From: UBA7330 sp043554545
GTDB taxonomy: Bacteria; Bacteroidota; Bacteroidia; Cytophagales; Cyclobacteriaceae
NCBI GenBank assembly: GCA_043554545.1
Contig: CP121337.1
Coordinates: forward strand, 4,216,001-4,280,000
DNA length: 64,000 bases
Direction: 5' to 3'
A program made the position numbers and the translations under genes. Each line of letters begins with the position of its first letter. Position 1 is the stretch's first letter. The notes under the pieces are model-generated. The model saw nothing but the letters and a program-made list of their open reading frames with translations. It had not been told where the DNA came from and did not search any database. Positions 18,599 to 28,421 of the stretch are shown here, one piece after another.

Positions 18599-19687
18599 TC
18601 AAATCCTTACCTCAGAATTCTGAGCCACAGATTTGTAAATCGCTTCGACAACCGTAATATCTCTCAACCCCTCTTCACCAGGGACTCTCACATCCTCATT
18701 GTTCATAATGGACAAAGCATCATTATTCATTTGAATAACTTGTTGGCTCTTTACTGGCACATCAATGATTGTTCCATCTGACATGCTACCCTTGTTTCCG
18801 CTATATCCTGATTGTGGTTCCATTTTCAATGATCCACGCTCATAGTTCACCATCAAATGATTCATCCGGATGCCAAAGCTGGTTTGACAGGAAGCCCTGG
18901 CGCCACTTGGAAATTCCAATTGAAACATCATCGTCTCTTCCACTTCCTTATAAATCTCGGGCCTGGTAGTTGAGGCCTGAGCCATCACCGAAACAGGCTC
19001 TTCCCCAGTAGCTAATCGAGCGCCCTGTAAGGCATAAACGCCCATATCTCCCATGCAACCTCCACCCATTGCCCTACTTTGTTTCCAATGGTCTGTCCTG
19101 CCATCAAAATATCCAGCAGCAGAAGTAATCATCTTTACCTTGCCAAAAGGTTTTTCCCTCCCAACTTTCATGTAGGCCTGAATGTTAGGGTCATGCTGAC
19201 ACCTGTATCCAATGGATAGCTTCACCTTATTCTTTTTAGCTGCACTGATCATCTCCATGCACTCCTTCACAGAAGGTGCCATTGGCTTTTCGCACCATAC
19301 ATGTTTCCCAATATTTGCACCCCTTATGGAATATGCTGCATGCATGGAAGGAGGTAAAACGATATATACAACATCGATATCCGGATTATCCGCAATCTCT
19401 TCAAATGTTTCATAGTTGTAGACATTCCTATCGGGGATTCCATACTTCTCCTGCCATACTGGAATTTTACCAGGTGTTCCTGTCACAATTCCTTTCAACT
19501 CGCAATAGTCTGTTCCCTGAAGGGCTGGAGCCAAAAGATCTGTGCTATAATACCCCAGTCCAACAAGCGCAATACCAAGCTTCTCCTTTTTCTGTCGGGT
19601 AGCACTAAGTAAAACATGGGAAGAAAAGGCAACAGAGGATGCTGCCAGACCTGCCTTTTTGATAAAATTCCTTCTTTCAATCTTCAT
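18599..19687 (-). CDS. Tat-exported Gfo/Idh/MocA family oxidoreductase
   Basis: 362-residue NAD(P)-dependent dehydrogenase of the glucose-fructose oxidoreductase type. The N-terminus carries a twin-arginine signal (ERRNFIKKAGLAASSVAF), so the folded protein with bound cofactor is probably exported. The Rossmann domain starts LGIALVGLGYYSTDLLAPAL (about 36-55), and the family EKP motif is in HVWCEKPMAPS. The C-terminal domain (about 160-362) holds the GGGCMGDMGVYALQGARL segment with the conserved Asp and Tyr-like positions. Natural substrate is likely a sugar or glycoside. No sugar transporter or glycosidase is adjacent. Confidence 0.88.
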   Translation of the reverse strand: MKIERRNFIKKAGLAASSVAFSSHVLLSATRQKKEKLGIALVGLGYYSTDLLAPALQGTDYCELKGIVTGTPGKIPVWQEKYGIPDRNVYNYETFEEIADNPDIDVVYIVLPPSMHAAYSIRGANIGKHVWCEKPMAPSVKECMEMISAAKKNKVKLSIGYRCQHDPNIQAYMKVGREKPFGKVKMITSAAGYFDGRTDHWKQSRAMGGGCMGDMGVYALQGARLATGEEPVSVMAQASTTRPEIYKEVEETMMFQLEFPSGARASCQTSFGIRMNHLMVNYERGSLKMEPQSGYSGNKGSMSDGTIIDVPVKSQQVIQMNNDALSIMNNEDVRVPGEEGLRDITVVEAIYKSVAQNSEVRI

Positions 19688-19871
19688 AGCTCTAAAAACT
19701 TTTACTGTTTCAAAATTTACGAAAAATACCTGAATTACTAAAATGCACTACGACTAATCGGGGTATATCAAAAGGAAGTCATTGAAGTGTTTTGCCTAAC
19801 TCACGACCTTTTCTATCATTATCTAAAATAATAAGGAACAACTTTAAAACCATGCCCGTATACCAATTCCA

Positions 19872-20951
19872 ATGGCATCTGCAACTTTATTCATCCCTGA
19901 CATCTCCGGATTTACCCGTTTTGTGAAAACTACGGAGCAGGAGCACAGCAGACATATTATAGGTGATCTCGTCAAGTTGATCATTCGGGCAGGCAAAAAG
20001 AAATTTGATGTCGCCGAGATCGAAGGAGATGCTGTCTTTTTCTTTAAGGACAATAAAAAATACGGAGTAGGGGAGATTCAGAAAATCTCTTCAGAGATTT
20101 ATGGACTGTTTCATGATCATCTAAAGCAATATGAACATAAACGCATTTGCGAGTGTGGGGCCTGTACCACAGCGGCAAACCTTGAGTTAAAATTTGTTGT
20201 CCATTATGGTGAAATTTCACTTCTTGATTATGGGAATAATTCCGGGAAACCTTTTGGTCAATCTGTAATTGAAGTTCATCGCTTATTAAAAAATAAGATT
20301 GGACACCAGGAATATGTCCTTTTTTCCGAAGCTTTTTTGGGTGTAGAAAAATTACCAGGGAGTAATTACGGAACGTATATGGATAAAGAATTGGGAGTCA
20401 TCCCCTATTGGTATCATTTGATTGAGGGTTGGAAGGAGTCTTTTGAAGTGAGCCGCTCTAACGGACAGGATCTTAAGGCTGACCTTCATATCCAAAAAGA
20501 GTATGATATTGACCTTCCTCCAAAATTACTTCATGAGATGTTGATCAACTTTAAGTATCGACAACTGTGGAATAAGGGTGTAGATAAAATCATTTATAAT
20601 GAGGAGACCATAAATCAGGTTGGAACAGCTCATTATTGCGTAATCAAAGGGAGAGAACTCTCATTTGATACGAAGAAACCGCTTGTAGTAGACGGAGAGT
20701 TGGCTTATGGTGAAATCCTTAAAACACCTGCCCCTTTTAAATACTTTGAATCTGATTTTTATCTAACAAAGGGGAAGAAAAATGAGCATACACGATTGAG
20801 AATAGCATTGAAAGTCAAATACAAATCAAAATTCCAGAGGGTTTTTGCGCCGGCATTTAAGTATATATTGAATAGAAAAGCGGTGCAATCCGGTCAAGCA
20901 ATAACAGGTGCGGTTCCAAAGTTTCTGAAATTAAAAGACCAACAGAACTAA
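19872..20951 (+). CDS. DUF2652 protein: nucleotidyl-cyclase-like domain plus SRPBCC-like domain
   Basis: 359 residues. The N-terminal part (about 1-175) resembles class III adenylate/guanylate cyclase domains. The segment TLFIPDISGFTRF has the first metal-Asp position, and AEIEGDAVFFF has the second. The later GKPFGQSVIEVHRLLKN aligns with the canonical G-x-x-N-x-A-A-R region but lacks the Asn and small residues. A CECGACTTAA segment near 95-104 could bind a metal. The C-terminal part (about 195-359) looks like an SRPBCC ligand-binding fold (DLPPKLLHEMLINFKYRQLW). Cyclase activity is unproven. Ends overlap the convergent RNase H-like gene by 4 bp. Confidence 0.75.
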   Translation: MASATLFIPDISGFTRFVKTTEQEHSRHIIGDLVKLIIRAGKKKFDVAEIEGDAVFFFKDNKKYGVGEIQKISSEIYGLFHDHLKQYEHKRICECGACTTAANLELKFVVHYGEISLLDYGNNSGKPFGQSVIEVHRLLKNKIGHQEYVLFSEAFLGVEKLPGSNYGTYMDKELGVIPYWYHLIEGWKESFEVSRSNGQDLKADLHIQKEYDIDLPPKLLHEMLINFKYRQLWNKGVDKIIYNEETINQVGTAHYCVIKGRELSFDTKKPLVVDGELAYGEILKTPAPFKYFESDFYLTKGKKNEHTRLRIALKVKYKSKFQRVFAPAFKYILNRKAVQSGQAITGAVPKFLKLKDQQN

Positions 20952-21766
20952 TTCGTCCATTCCTCTTTTGAATGGAACCTTTCGGGAATTGTTCCTTTGT
21001 CTTTTGCAAACTGTTCTGATGAAACTTCAAGAAAATCGTAACCGCTAAGTAATTCTCCAATGATATAATCCAGGATGATTTTCATTCCATAGACATCGGC
21101 ATAATTATATCGAACCAGCGTACCCAGGGCATTTGGATCCCCATTAAGATGCTGACCCCACAATACTGGTGCCTGCTGACCCGTCATTTCCAGAATATCC
21201 GTATCTCTGTACATCCCGATAGCCTTTTCAATCCTTTTTTGTCCTCCCTTCAACCCAACTCTACGCGCAAAATACCGAAGGTCAATGTGGCAAACAGGAA
21301 AGTTCGCCTCTGGAAACTCCTTTTTAATGATGGGGATATCAAAACCAGTCCCATTAAAAGTGACCACAACTTTAGCACGATTGATGGCGTTGAGCATAGG
21401 CTCAGGATCCTCACCAGCAATATAAAATCCAAATTCTTCACCCAATGACCATCCAACTACAGTAATCTGATCAAACCTGAATCCGGATCCGGTCGTTTCA
21501 ATATCGATAAACAGGACATCCTCTGGACAATGAAGTGCAATCCGATAGTATTCTGAAACGGGTATCCGTTCTATAAAATATTGGAAGTTTCCTTGATTAA
21601 AATGTTTTCTGGAAACATCAAAAGTGGGCTCCGATTGTTCAAATAGATTAAGCTGACTATCAAAAGCATTTTCATATTTTTCCCAGTCTGTAATCCCCTT
21701 CGCCCATAACTTTGATTCCTGCGTGAGCGTCACTTTTTTCAATTGTAAAAAAGTATTTTGGAGCAT
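20948..21766 (-). CDS. RNase H-like 3'-5' exonuclease domain protein (YprB-like)
   Basis: 272 residues. The core (about 83-240) is a DEDD-type RNase H-like fold. The first acidic pair is in LFIDIETTG, the second Asp in VVTFNGTGFDIPIIKKEF, a third in HIDLRYFARRVGLKGGQKRIE, and a final Asp in VRYNYADVYGMKIIL. This pattern fits the RNase_H_2/YprB group of single-strand exonuclease-like proteins. The roughly 80-residue N-terminal region is not recognised. Biological substrate unknown. Confidence 0.8.
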   Translation of the reverse strand: MLQNTFLQLKKVTLTQESKLWAKGITDWEKYENAFDSQLNLFEQSEPTFDVSRKHFNQGNFQYFIERIPVSEYYRIALHCPEDVLFIDIETTGSGFRFDQITVVGWSLGEEFGFYIAGEDPEPMLNAINRAKVVVTFNGTGFDIPIIKKEFPEANFPVCHIDLRYFARRVGLKGGQKRIEKAIGMYRDTDILEMTGQQAPVLWGQHLNGDPNALGTLVRYNYADVYGMKIILDYIIGELLSGYDFLEVSSEQFAKDKGTIPERFHSKEEWTN

Positions 21767-21801
21767 TCAATAAATTTAACAAAAGTTATTCAGCTGTCCC
21801 C

Positions 21802-23238
21802 CTAATTCTTAAGGACAACAAGCCCAACCGGGGGTTTTTTTGCCGCCTCAATTCTTTCGGAAAGTATTTTATCCATCGAAGTGATCACCGCCTTATATGC
21901 CGATTCGCTTGCCAGATTTATCAGCTCATTCGGGTCTTTTATTCGGTCATAGAGTTCAATCATTCCCGGCCCACCTTCTCCCCAACGCGTGTAGCGATAG
22001 TTGTTAGTTCTCACTGTATAATCATTGTAGACTTGTGTCAATATGGATGACCTTACTTCGATGCGATGATCTTTTAATACTGGAACCAGACTTTTCCCAC
22101 TTAGGTATGCAGGCCCTTCAACCTGGGCCAGCTCACATAAAGTCGGGTATAAATCAATCATCTCTGCAAACGAAGTTGTTGTTTTTCCTTTCGGCATCTC
22201 CGGATCATAAATAATCAATGGGATGCGACCTGAGTGCTCAAAAAGTGTCAATTTCTGGAAGTACTCATGTTCTCCCATGTGATAGCCATGATCAGAAGTA
22301 AAAACAATGATGGTGTTTTCTGACAGACCTATACTATCAAGTGCATGGACTACTCTTCCTACCTGAGCATCCAAAAAACTAATGGTGGCATAATAAGCTT
22401 GAATAGCACACCTTTTTAGCGAATCAGAGAGGTTGTTCTGATGTTGAAACCTGGTAAGCCCTTTCACAGCAGGTGCTGGAAGCGAAGAAAAATAATCATC
22501 GGGTACGGAGGGGATCATGATATCATCCTTATCATACATTTCAAAATATTCCTTTGGTGCGACATAAGGGGTATGTGGTTTGTAAAAACCAACCCCCAGG
22601 AAAAATGGGGTATTATTTTCCTTATACTTCCCCAATAGTTCAATGGATTTTGTAGCGACCAATCCGTCTGTATGCTCCTCTCCGGGCTCATCAGTAGCTA
22701 ACCAGCTCAAAACAGCTCCGAAACTTCCAGGCTTTAGACTAAATATCTGATCCTCAAGGTCTTTATCCACCCCCTTCGGATAATACCTTTCATTCCAGGA
22801 AAGCGAATCATCATGACCCGGTGTTCCAATTCCTTTTGGGTTATCGTAGTGGTAGATCTTCCCAACGCGGGCAGCCTCATAGCCAGCATTCATGAAAGCC
22901 TGACTCATGGTAGTAACCTCCGGCACATGATCTCTGATATAATCTCTCAATCGATGATGACCCGACTGGTCCGGATAAAGCCCCGTCATCATACTTGCAC
23001 GGGAAGGGCCACACAAAGGAAAATTGCAGAATGCCTGATTAAAGAGGAGGCCACGTTTAGCCAGTTTGTCAATGTTAGGTGTCTTGACCAGGTAGTGGTC
23101 GTAGATACCCATGTTGTCATTAAGATCATCTGCTATGATGAAAAGGACATTCTTTCTATGCTCCTTTTTCAGATCACATGAAACCACAAATAATGATATG
23201 ATCACTAAAACATACAAAGAAATACTACGCATGATCAT
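21802..23238 (-). CDS. Lipoprotein sulfatase, iduronate-2-sulfatase-like
   Basis: Sulfatase that would remove sulfate esters from a polysaccharide at the cell surface or in the periplasm. A lipoprotein signal ends in LFVVSC, giving an acylated Cys at about residue 21. The formylglycine motif is CGPSR at 76-80 (first Cys becomes formylglycine), preceded by the metal-binding IIADDLN. VGKIYH and the long FTSDHGYHMGEHEYFQK segment are typical of the iduronate-2-sulfatase branch. Start chosen at ATG 23238. TTG 23247 and ATG 23232 are alternatives. It lies 14 bp after the large secreted protein gene and is probably in its operon. No maturase is visible here. Confidence 0.9.
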   Translation of the reverse strand: MIMRSISLYVLVIISLFVVSCDLKKEHRKNVLFIIADDLNDNMGIYDHYLVKTPNIDKLAKRGLLFNQAFCNFPLCGPSRASMMTGLYPDQSGHHRLRDYIRDHVPEVTTMSQAFMNAGYEAARVGKIYHYDNPKGIGTPGHDDSLSWNERYYPKGVDKDLEDQIFSLKPGSFGAVLSWLATDEPGEEHTDGLVATKSIELLGKYKENNTPFFLGVGFYKPHTPYVAPKEYFEMYDKDDIMIPSVPDDYFSSLPAPAVKGLTRFQHQNNLSDSLKRCAIQAYYATISFLDAQVGRVVHALDSIGLSENTIIVFTSDHGYHMGEHEYFQKLTLFEHSGRIPLIIYDPEMPKGKTTTSFAEMIDLYPTLCELAQVEGPAYLSGKSLVPVLKDHRIEVRSSILTQVYNDYTVRTNNYRYTRWGEGGPGMIELYDRIKDPNELINLASESAYKAVITSMDKILSERIEAAKKPPVGLVVLKN

Positions 23239-23252
23239 TGGGGTCAAATGAC

Positions 23253-25391
23253 TTAAAGTCTGACCCGAATTCCTGGACCGATCAAACCAAATAATTTTGT
23301 TTCACTAAGCAAATAACCAAAGCCCATATGGAGTGGAAAGGAAAGTTTATTGTCACTGGATATTGGATATAGTGATCCAATTACAACTAATCCAATATCC
23401 TGATCTGCATTTTCAGAAAAATTAAATGCATTAAGTGCAATAAATCCTGCCCCAATTTTATAGGGTCGGTATTTGGCAATTTTTCCTGGTTGATAAAAAC
23501 TCATTTGCCACATCATGGCAAAACTGATCCCTCCAAAATTGGCAAATTTGTCCGGCGCAGTAGGATCATCTGATTTCTTAAAAATCAATAATCCTGATGG
23601 AAAGGAAACGTCAATGTCAAAATTGTAATCACGCTTCAAATAAATCACAATCTTCTTTGTATCACCTTTTCCACCATACTCGTCTTTGATATGAGACACT
23701 GTCAAATCAATTCTTGACCACTCTTCCAGATCAAAAGTCTTCTTTGCCAGGTGATTATTAAGATTCAAGTCGTCTGTCCTACATTCATCATTGTTATAAT
23801 AAGCATACCGAGGTGAACGCTCTGAGGGACAAATTGACAGTTTTTCGAATTTGTAAATCTCAATTAGATTTCCCTTCTTATTACTCACTTTGACATCAAT
23901 TGTAAGATGCTGCATCCCATTAAGATTGAGATTCTGATCAATCAATGCCCTATCAAAGGAGAAAATAAGATCCGTTATAGTCTTGTCATAATATATTGGC
24001 TTTGAGATATCACTCACCACATGTTGTTCATCACCAAAATCCAGAATGACGTAGTCAAAAGGTCTCGGATTAGAATACTCCTTTACAATAAGCGCTTTTC
24101 CTGTACTTTCATTCTGATTAAAAATTTCAATTTTCCCAGAGGAAATGGACATGGGAACCCTGAATTCAAAGGAAGCTACATTCTCACTCTGAAATACCGA
24201 ATCAGGACTAATTCTGCCGATTCCTTGAAAAGCAAAGTTTGCTTTTTGCATGCCCTCTCCCTGAAACCTAACAGCGATCGTCTCTCCTGGATAAACACTA
24301 TTGGAGTTGACCCAATCTTTACCTTCTCGCTTTATTGAAATAGTTTCGATATTGGTCTTAGGCGTAATGTCTAAATTTGTTACAAACCGTGGTTCATCTC
24401 CATCCTTGACGTATAAATACCCATCAGATTTCCTATGATAAGCATAAATCCGTAACAAACAGAGGACTTTATCATTATTTAACCTGTTCTTGGTAAACAA
24501 CTCTGCAATAAGCGGACCCCCGGGAGCTTCTTGTTGCTCCAGTCGGTAAGTTTTGCCTATTCTGAGGTTATAATGATTGTCTATTTGAATTTCAATGTCA
24601 TTGGTTTTATCATCCTCAGGAGTGACTTCCTGTTTATCAAACTGAAGGAATGCCAACCTACCTGCTAAAACACGAAATTGATGGGTTATCGAGTCGATTT
24701 TGTAGGATAATTCACCATTTATCAGCGTGGGGTTTCTTGCCTTGGCTTTAACTTCAACTGTCTGAGAACCCAATTCATTAGCTATCAAATGAAGATTGAG
24801 CTGGTCGCCACTCCTAGTTATTCGATAATCAATGGGGAGCTCACTAGTCCATCGGTTATCTACCATCACATTTTCAATGTTATTAGTTGTGAGTTCAAAT
24901 CTTTTTTCCTCCCCTATAAATAGCTCTTCAGATTGAGGGTAAAGGGCAATATAAGTTTGCGTATAGGCAATCAAAGGAATCTCTGAAATTAGTATGTTGG
25001 TGGAGTCTACTCGAATTTTCAGCATAAACCTTAGAAAGTCCGTTTCTGTGAGGTTTCTAAATCGAACCTTAAATCTGGCAAAATCCTGAAACTGCAATAC
25101 CGGATCCACGATTTCATAATCTTCAGACTTGATCAATTCAATATTCTGATAAGAATCTTCATCCTTAGAAAATAGATATACCTCAACTACTTCCTGATCC
25201 AGATTGTACTCAAATGCCAGTTTCTCTTCCTCCCTAACAAGGATTTTATTTTCATTCCAGGTATACTCAGCAGTATCTACAAATAATTTAATCTCAGAAA
25301 AAAAATCATTTGCGGGGACAGACTGGGCGGATGTTTTGGTTAACGGTAATGTCGATATAGTAACAAACAGAAGAATGGAGAAAATCCTCAT
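23253..25391 (-). CDS. Large secreted/outer-membrane protein of unknown function
   Basis: 712 residues from ATG 25391, starting with a signal peptide (MRIFSILLFVTISTLPLTKTSA, cleaved near Ala-Gln). The body is rich in beta-strand patterns and looks like several immunoglobulin-like modules. The last 90 residues contain alternating strands (YRPYKIGAGFIALNAF, IGPGIRVRL) that may be a small barrel or membrane-proximal domain. I recognise no named family. Upstream in-frame codons to 25475 would place a charged segment before the signal peptide, and a CATATTTG box at 25409-25416 supports the later start. A sulfatase gene follows by 14 bp. Confidence 0.7.
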   Translation of the reverse strand: MRIFSILLFVTISTLPLTKTSAQSVPANDFFSEIKLFVDTAEYTWNENKILVREEEKLAFEYNLDQEVVEVYLFSKDEDSYQNIELIKSEDYEIVDPVLQFQDFARFKVRFRNLTETDFLRFMLKIRVDSTNILISEIPLIAYTQTYIALYPQSEELFIGEEKRFELTTNNIENVMVDNRWTSELPIDYRITRSGDQLNLHLIANELGSQTVEVKAKARNPTLINGELSYKIDSITHQFRVLAGRLAFLQFDKQEVTPEDDKTNDIEIQIDNHYNLRIGKTYRLEQQEAPGGPLIAELFTKNRLNNDKVLCLLRIYAYHRKSDGYLYVKDGDEPRFVTNLDITPKTNIETISIKREGKDWVNSNSVYPGETIAVRFQGEGMQKANFAFQGIGRISPDSVFQSENVASFEFRVPMSISSGKIEIFNQNESTGKALIVKEYSNPRPFDYVILDFGDEQHVVSDISKPIYYDKTITDLIFSFDRALIDQNLNLNGMQHLTIDVKVSNKKGNLIEIYKFEKLSICPSERSPRYAYYNNDECRTDDLNLNNHLAKKTFDLEEWSRIDLTVSHIKDEYGGKGDTKKIVIYLKRDYNFDIDVSFPSGLLIFKKSDDPTAPDKFANFGGISFAMMWQMSFYQPGKIAKYRPYKIGAGFIALNAFNFSENADQDIGLVVIGSLYPISSDNKLSFPLHMGFGYLLSETKLFGLIGPGIRVRL

Positions 25392-25475
25392 AGAATCTAA
25401 CTTTTGTGCAAATATGCAAAAGTGTAGTCTCAAGTCATAACCTATTAATCCATTAAATATTGCAGCAACAGGCAA

Positions 25476-26690
25476 TCAAAATGAAGAGATCTCCTTTGTT
25501 ATTATCTCAGGTTTACCTTCTATGGTTTTATGTACGGGACACCTGTCCGCAATTTCTATCAATCGTTTTCGCTGTTCTTCCGTCAAATCTCCTTCCAACT
25601 GGATAAACCGCTTGATTTGATCAATCTTTGATTTTGCCCCATTCACATCCCCACCATCTGAGGCATGAACTTTTTCATGAGTCAATTTGACCTTAACTTC
25701 CTGAAGATCCAGGTTTTTGTGATCCGCATACATCCGTAAAGTCATGGCGGTACAGGTACCAAGAGCTGAAAGAAGGTAGCCATATGGAGAGGGGCCAATG
25801 TCATTTCCTCCATGGTCCTCAGGCTCATCTGCAATCAGGTGATGTTTACCCGCTGTAATTTCTGTCAGATAACCCTTACCTGAGATCCTGGTCCATACTT
25901 CGCCTTCAGGGGCAATCTGTTCCTTACCTAGTTCAACATATCGGGAAGCCCAGGGAGCAATCATGCTACCCGCATACAGCGAATCTGCTGTTTTGGACAT
26001 CAAATGATCCGCGCCATCCAGACTAATAAAACTCTTAGGGTGCATGGCTGAATTATAAATCTCCGCAGCATTTTCCACGCCCACTATATTGTCTTGAGGA
26101 GCGTGCATGATTAACAAGGGTTTCTTAAGCCCCTTAATCATTGACTTATTGTCATTTTTTTCTATGTCATCGATGAATTGCTTTTCTATAACAAAAGTCC
26201 TACCCCCAATATCTACCTCGGCTTTACCCTCTTTTTCAATTTGATCCTTCGAACCTTTGAAAAGTCCTCTCACATGCGCCGGTGTAGATGGCGCACCAAT
26301 AGTAACAACTGCCTCTACCTTTTCCAGCGAGCCACTCACGTGTAGTACAGCTACTCCTCCGAGCGAATGCCCAACCATGATACGGGGAGCCTCATATTCG
26401 CTTTCAAGAAATTCATAAGCCTTTTTCAGATCATCCAGATTACTGGAAAAATTGGTCTTTGAAAATTCCCCTTCACTTTGTCCCAGACCCGTAAAATCAA
26501 ATCGGAAAACGGCCATATCATACTGAGTAAGTGCCCGACTGATATTTTCGACTGTTTTTAAATTTTTGGAGCAGGTGAAGCAATGTGCAAATAATACGAA
26601 TGCTTTCGGCTTTCCTGCCACAGGAAAATCAATCAAAGCTGACAGAGATGAGCCACTACTATTTTCAAATTTTATTTTTACAGTTTTCAT
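25476..26690 (-). CDS. Bifunctional alpha/beta hydrolase and OsmC-family protein
   Basis: 404-residue fusion. The N-terminal half (about 1-255) is a serine hydrolase of the dienelactone hydrolase/acyl-peptidase type, with nucleophile motif GHSLGG, a DNIVG acid segment and ADHLMSK for the His. The C-terminal half (about 270-404) is an OsmC/Ohr-type domain. It has one conserved Cys in LGTCTAMTLRMYA and the second in DRCPVHKTIEG, the pair that reduces peroxides in OsmC. The same fusion is known from other bacteria. A likely role is detoxifying organic peroxides or esters. The in vivo substrate is unknown. Its promoter must lie in the short divergent gap to the DUF6134-like gene. Confidence 0.9.
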   Translation of the reverse strand: MKTVKIKFENSSGSSLSALIDFPVAGKPKAFVLFAHCFTCSKNLKTVENISRALTQYDMAVFRFDFTGLGQSEGEFSKTNFSSNLDDLKKAYEFLESEYEAPRIMVGHSLGGVAVLHVSGSLEKVEAVVTIGAPSTPAHVRGLFKGSKDQIEKEGKAEVDIGGRTFVIEKQFIDDIEKNDNKSMIKGLKKPLLIMHAPQDNIVGVENAAEIYNSAMHPKSFISLDGADHLMSKTADSLYAGSMIAPWASRYVELGKEQIAPEGEVWTRISGKGYLTEITAGKHHLIADEPEDHGGNDIGPSPYGYLLSALGTCTAMTLRMYADHKNLDLQEVKVKLTHEKVHASDGGDVNGAKSKIDQIKRFIQLEGDLTEEQRKRLIEIADRCPVHKTIEGKPEIITKEISSF

Positions 26691-26787
26691 TATTATCGGT
26701 TTAAATCCAAAAGATTCTTCTCAATAAGCACACGTGGAAGCCTTCGATTTATTAAATTGGCATACAGATTAAATAAACAAGTTACAA

Positions 26788-27417
26788 TTGATTCGTCCTT
26801 TTCTCATACTAATTTCCATAATCTTCCTTTTCGGGTCTGTAAGCGGACAGATTCTTCATTATGAAGTGGTAAGGGGAGGAAAACCGATTGGTACTGTGGA
26901 TGTAATCAGAACCATTGAAAATGGTGTAGAAACTTACGAATTAGAGAATATAGTTGAGTTTAAGGTCCTTTTTACCTTCAATATTAAATACGTACTGAAA
27001 GAGTCCATTAGAGACGGTATGCTCATCTCTGGAGAAGGGTTTAACACCCTAAATGGATCTACCCAAAAAGAAACTTCTATCAATTTCCAAAATGGTAAAT
27101 ATAGGCTCATCATAGATGGGATTGAAGGATATGTATCTGCTGGAGATACCATTAGATATTCGGCTGCACAGGTCTATCACCGAGAACCAAAAGGAAATGA
27201 AAATATGTATTCTCAATATTTTGGCCGATACATTCAATTCAAAAAAATTGGGGATCATAAATACAGCTTTTCTTCACCCGATGGTGAAAACATTTACGAA
27301 TATCAAAATGGATTTTGTACGAAAGTGCATGTTTCCAGAGACTATGCTTCTTTTTCAATTGTTATGAAGCCGGAAAGTCTGGCTGATATCAAGCGAAAAG
27401 GATATCAAAATGATTAG
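26788..27417 (+). CDS. Secreted DUF6134-like protein
   Basis: 209 residues with an N-terminal signal peptide (MIRPFLILISIIFLFGSVSG, cleavage before Gln). The mature part is a predicted beta-sandwich resembling DUF6134/DUF3108 proteins (LHYEVVRGGKPIGTVDV, then FEVKV-like strands). Function is unknown. The start must be TTG 26788, since a stop lies six codons upstream and there is no in-frame ATG until well inside the protein. It overlaps the following gene by 8 bp, so the two are likely translated together. Confidence 0.7.
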   Translation: MIRPFLILISIIFLFGSVSGQILHYEVVRGGKPIGTVDVIRTIENGVETYELENIVEFKVLFTFNIKYVLKESIRDGMLISGEGFNTLNGSTQKETSINFQNGKYRLIIDGIEGYVSAGDTIRYSAAQVYHREPKGNENMYSQYFGRYIQFKKIGDHKYSFSSPDGENIYEYQNGFCTKVHVSRDYASFSIVMKPESLADIKRKGYQND

Positions 27418-28420
27418 GAATTTTTCCAAAATTCTAATTCCAATCAGCCTACTCTTTATCATTGGCTTTTTACTCTTTGTCGTAAATCAGATATCCGGCA
27501 TCTATCTTCTCGTCAGTTCCTCGAGTGTGTTCTATGCCAATATTCTTTTGGTTACTTTATCACTCATCACCCTGGTGCTTGTATCCTGGCCAATCTTGAT
27601 CTATTTCAAACTGCCCTCCCCCTTAAAGCTCCCTCAGAATGAGGTTGAACTTAAAAAATACCAGAAAAAGCTGATCAAAAGACTGCGCAGCAATCAAAAT
27701 TTAAAAACTGCAGGGCTGATTCCACATGATGCGGAAACACTGCAGCAATCGATAAAATTTCTGGACGAAGAAGCACTCAGGGTTATTCGCGATACAGCAA
27801 ACATTGTATTTATGACCACTTCGGTCTCACAAAACGGAAAACTCGATGCGCTAACCGTGCTGGCCACACAGTCAAGGATGGTTTGGAAGATTGCGCATAT
27901 CTACTACCAAAGACCAACCTTACGTGAATTGGTCTATCTCTACGCCAATGTTGGAGCAGCCTCCCTACTAGCTTCTGAAATTGAAGACCTTGACATATCC
28001 ACTCAGATTGAACCCGTACTCCAGTCTTTTTTCAGGAATTCAGCCGGTAAATCGATCCCACTGATTGGCCCTACGGCCAATATCATCCTGGATTCTCTTT
28101 TGGAAGGATCCACCAATGCATTCCTTACACTTAGAATTGGAAACATTACAGTAAAATACTGCGGAAGCAACGAAATTACTACTAAACAAAAAATCAAAAA
28201 AGCAGCCTTTCGCAGCGCGGTTTCTCAGCTTAAAGAAATCGTATTGAATTCTTCAGGCAAGATCTTTTCAGGATTATTAAAAGCTACTAAAAAAGCAGGT
28301 ACGGACACCTTAAAATCAGGATGGGGAGTACTCACTGAAACGGGTGGTAAAATTGTTACGGGAATTCGCGAAAAGGGAAAGAAAGTGAATCCCCTAAGAA
28401 GGAAAACTGCTCAAAAATGA
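27410..28420 (+). CDS. DUF697 family membrane protein
   Basis: 336 residues. Two membrane segments lie at about 9-31 and 42-64. A cytoplasmic helix region follows (LKLPQNEVELKKYQKKLIKRL), then the DUF697 core (about 130-250) with LTVLATQSRMVWKIAHIYYQR and the VGAASLLASEIED segment. The C-terminal 70 residues are basic and rich in Lys, Gly and Ser. DUF697 domains occur at the C-terminus of some GTPases such as YcjF-like proteins, but no GTPase is fused here. Function unknown. Convergent with ftsY, one base apart. Confidence 0.75.
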   Translation: MIRNFSKILIPISLLFIIGFLLFVVNQISGIYLLVSSSSVFYANILLVTLSLITLVLVSWPILIYFKLPSPLKLPQNEVELKKYQKKLIKRLRSNQNLKTAGLIPHDAETLQQSIKFLDEEALRVIRDTANIVFMTTSVSQNGKLDALTVLATQSRMVWKIAHIYYQRPTLRELVYLYANVGAASLLASEIEDLDISTQIEPVLQSFFRNSAGKSIPLIGPTANIILDSLLEGSTNAFLTLRIGNITVKYCGSNEITTKQKIKKAAFRSAVSQLKEIVLNSSGKIFSGLLKATKKAGTDTLKSGWGVLTETGGKIVTGIREKGKKVNPLRRKTAQK

Positions 28421-28421
28421 C

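Noticed and set aside
25392..25475. Upstream extension of the large secreted protein
   Set aside because: It would put charged sequence before a clear signal peptide, and a promoter-like box lies inside it.
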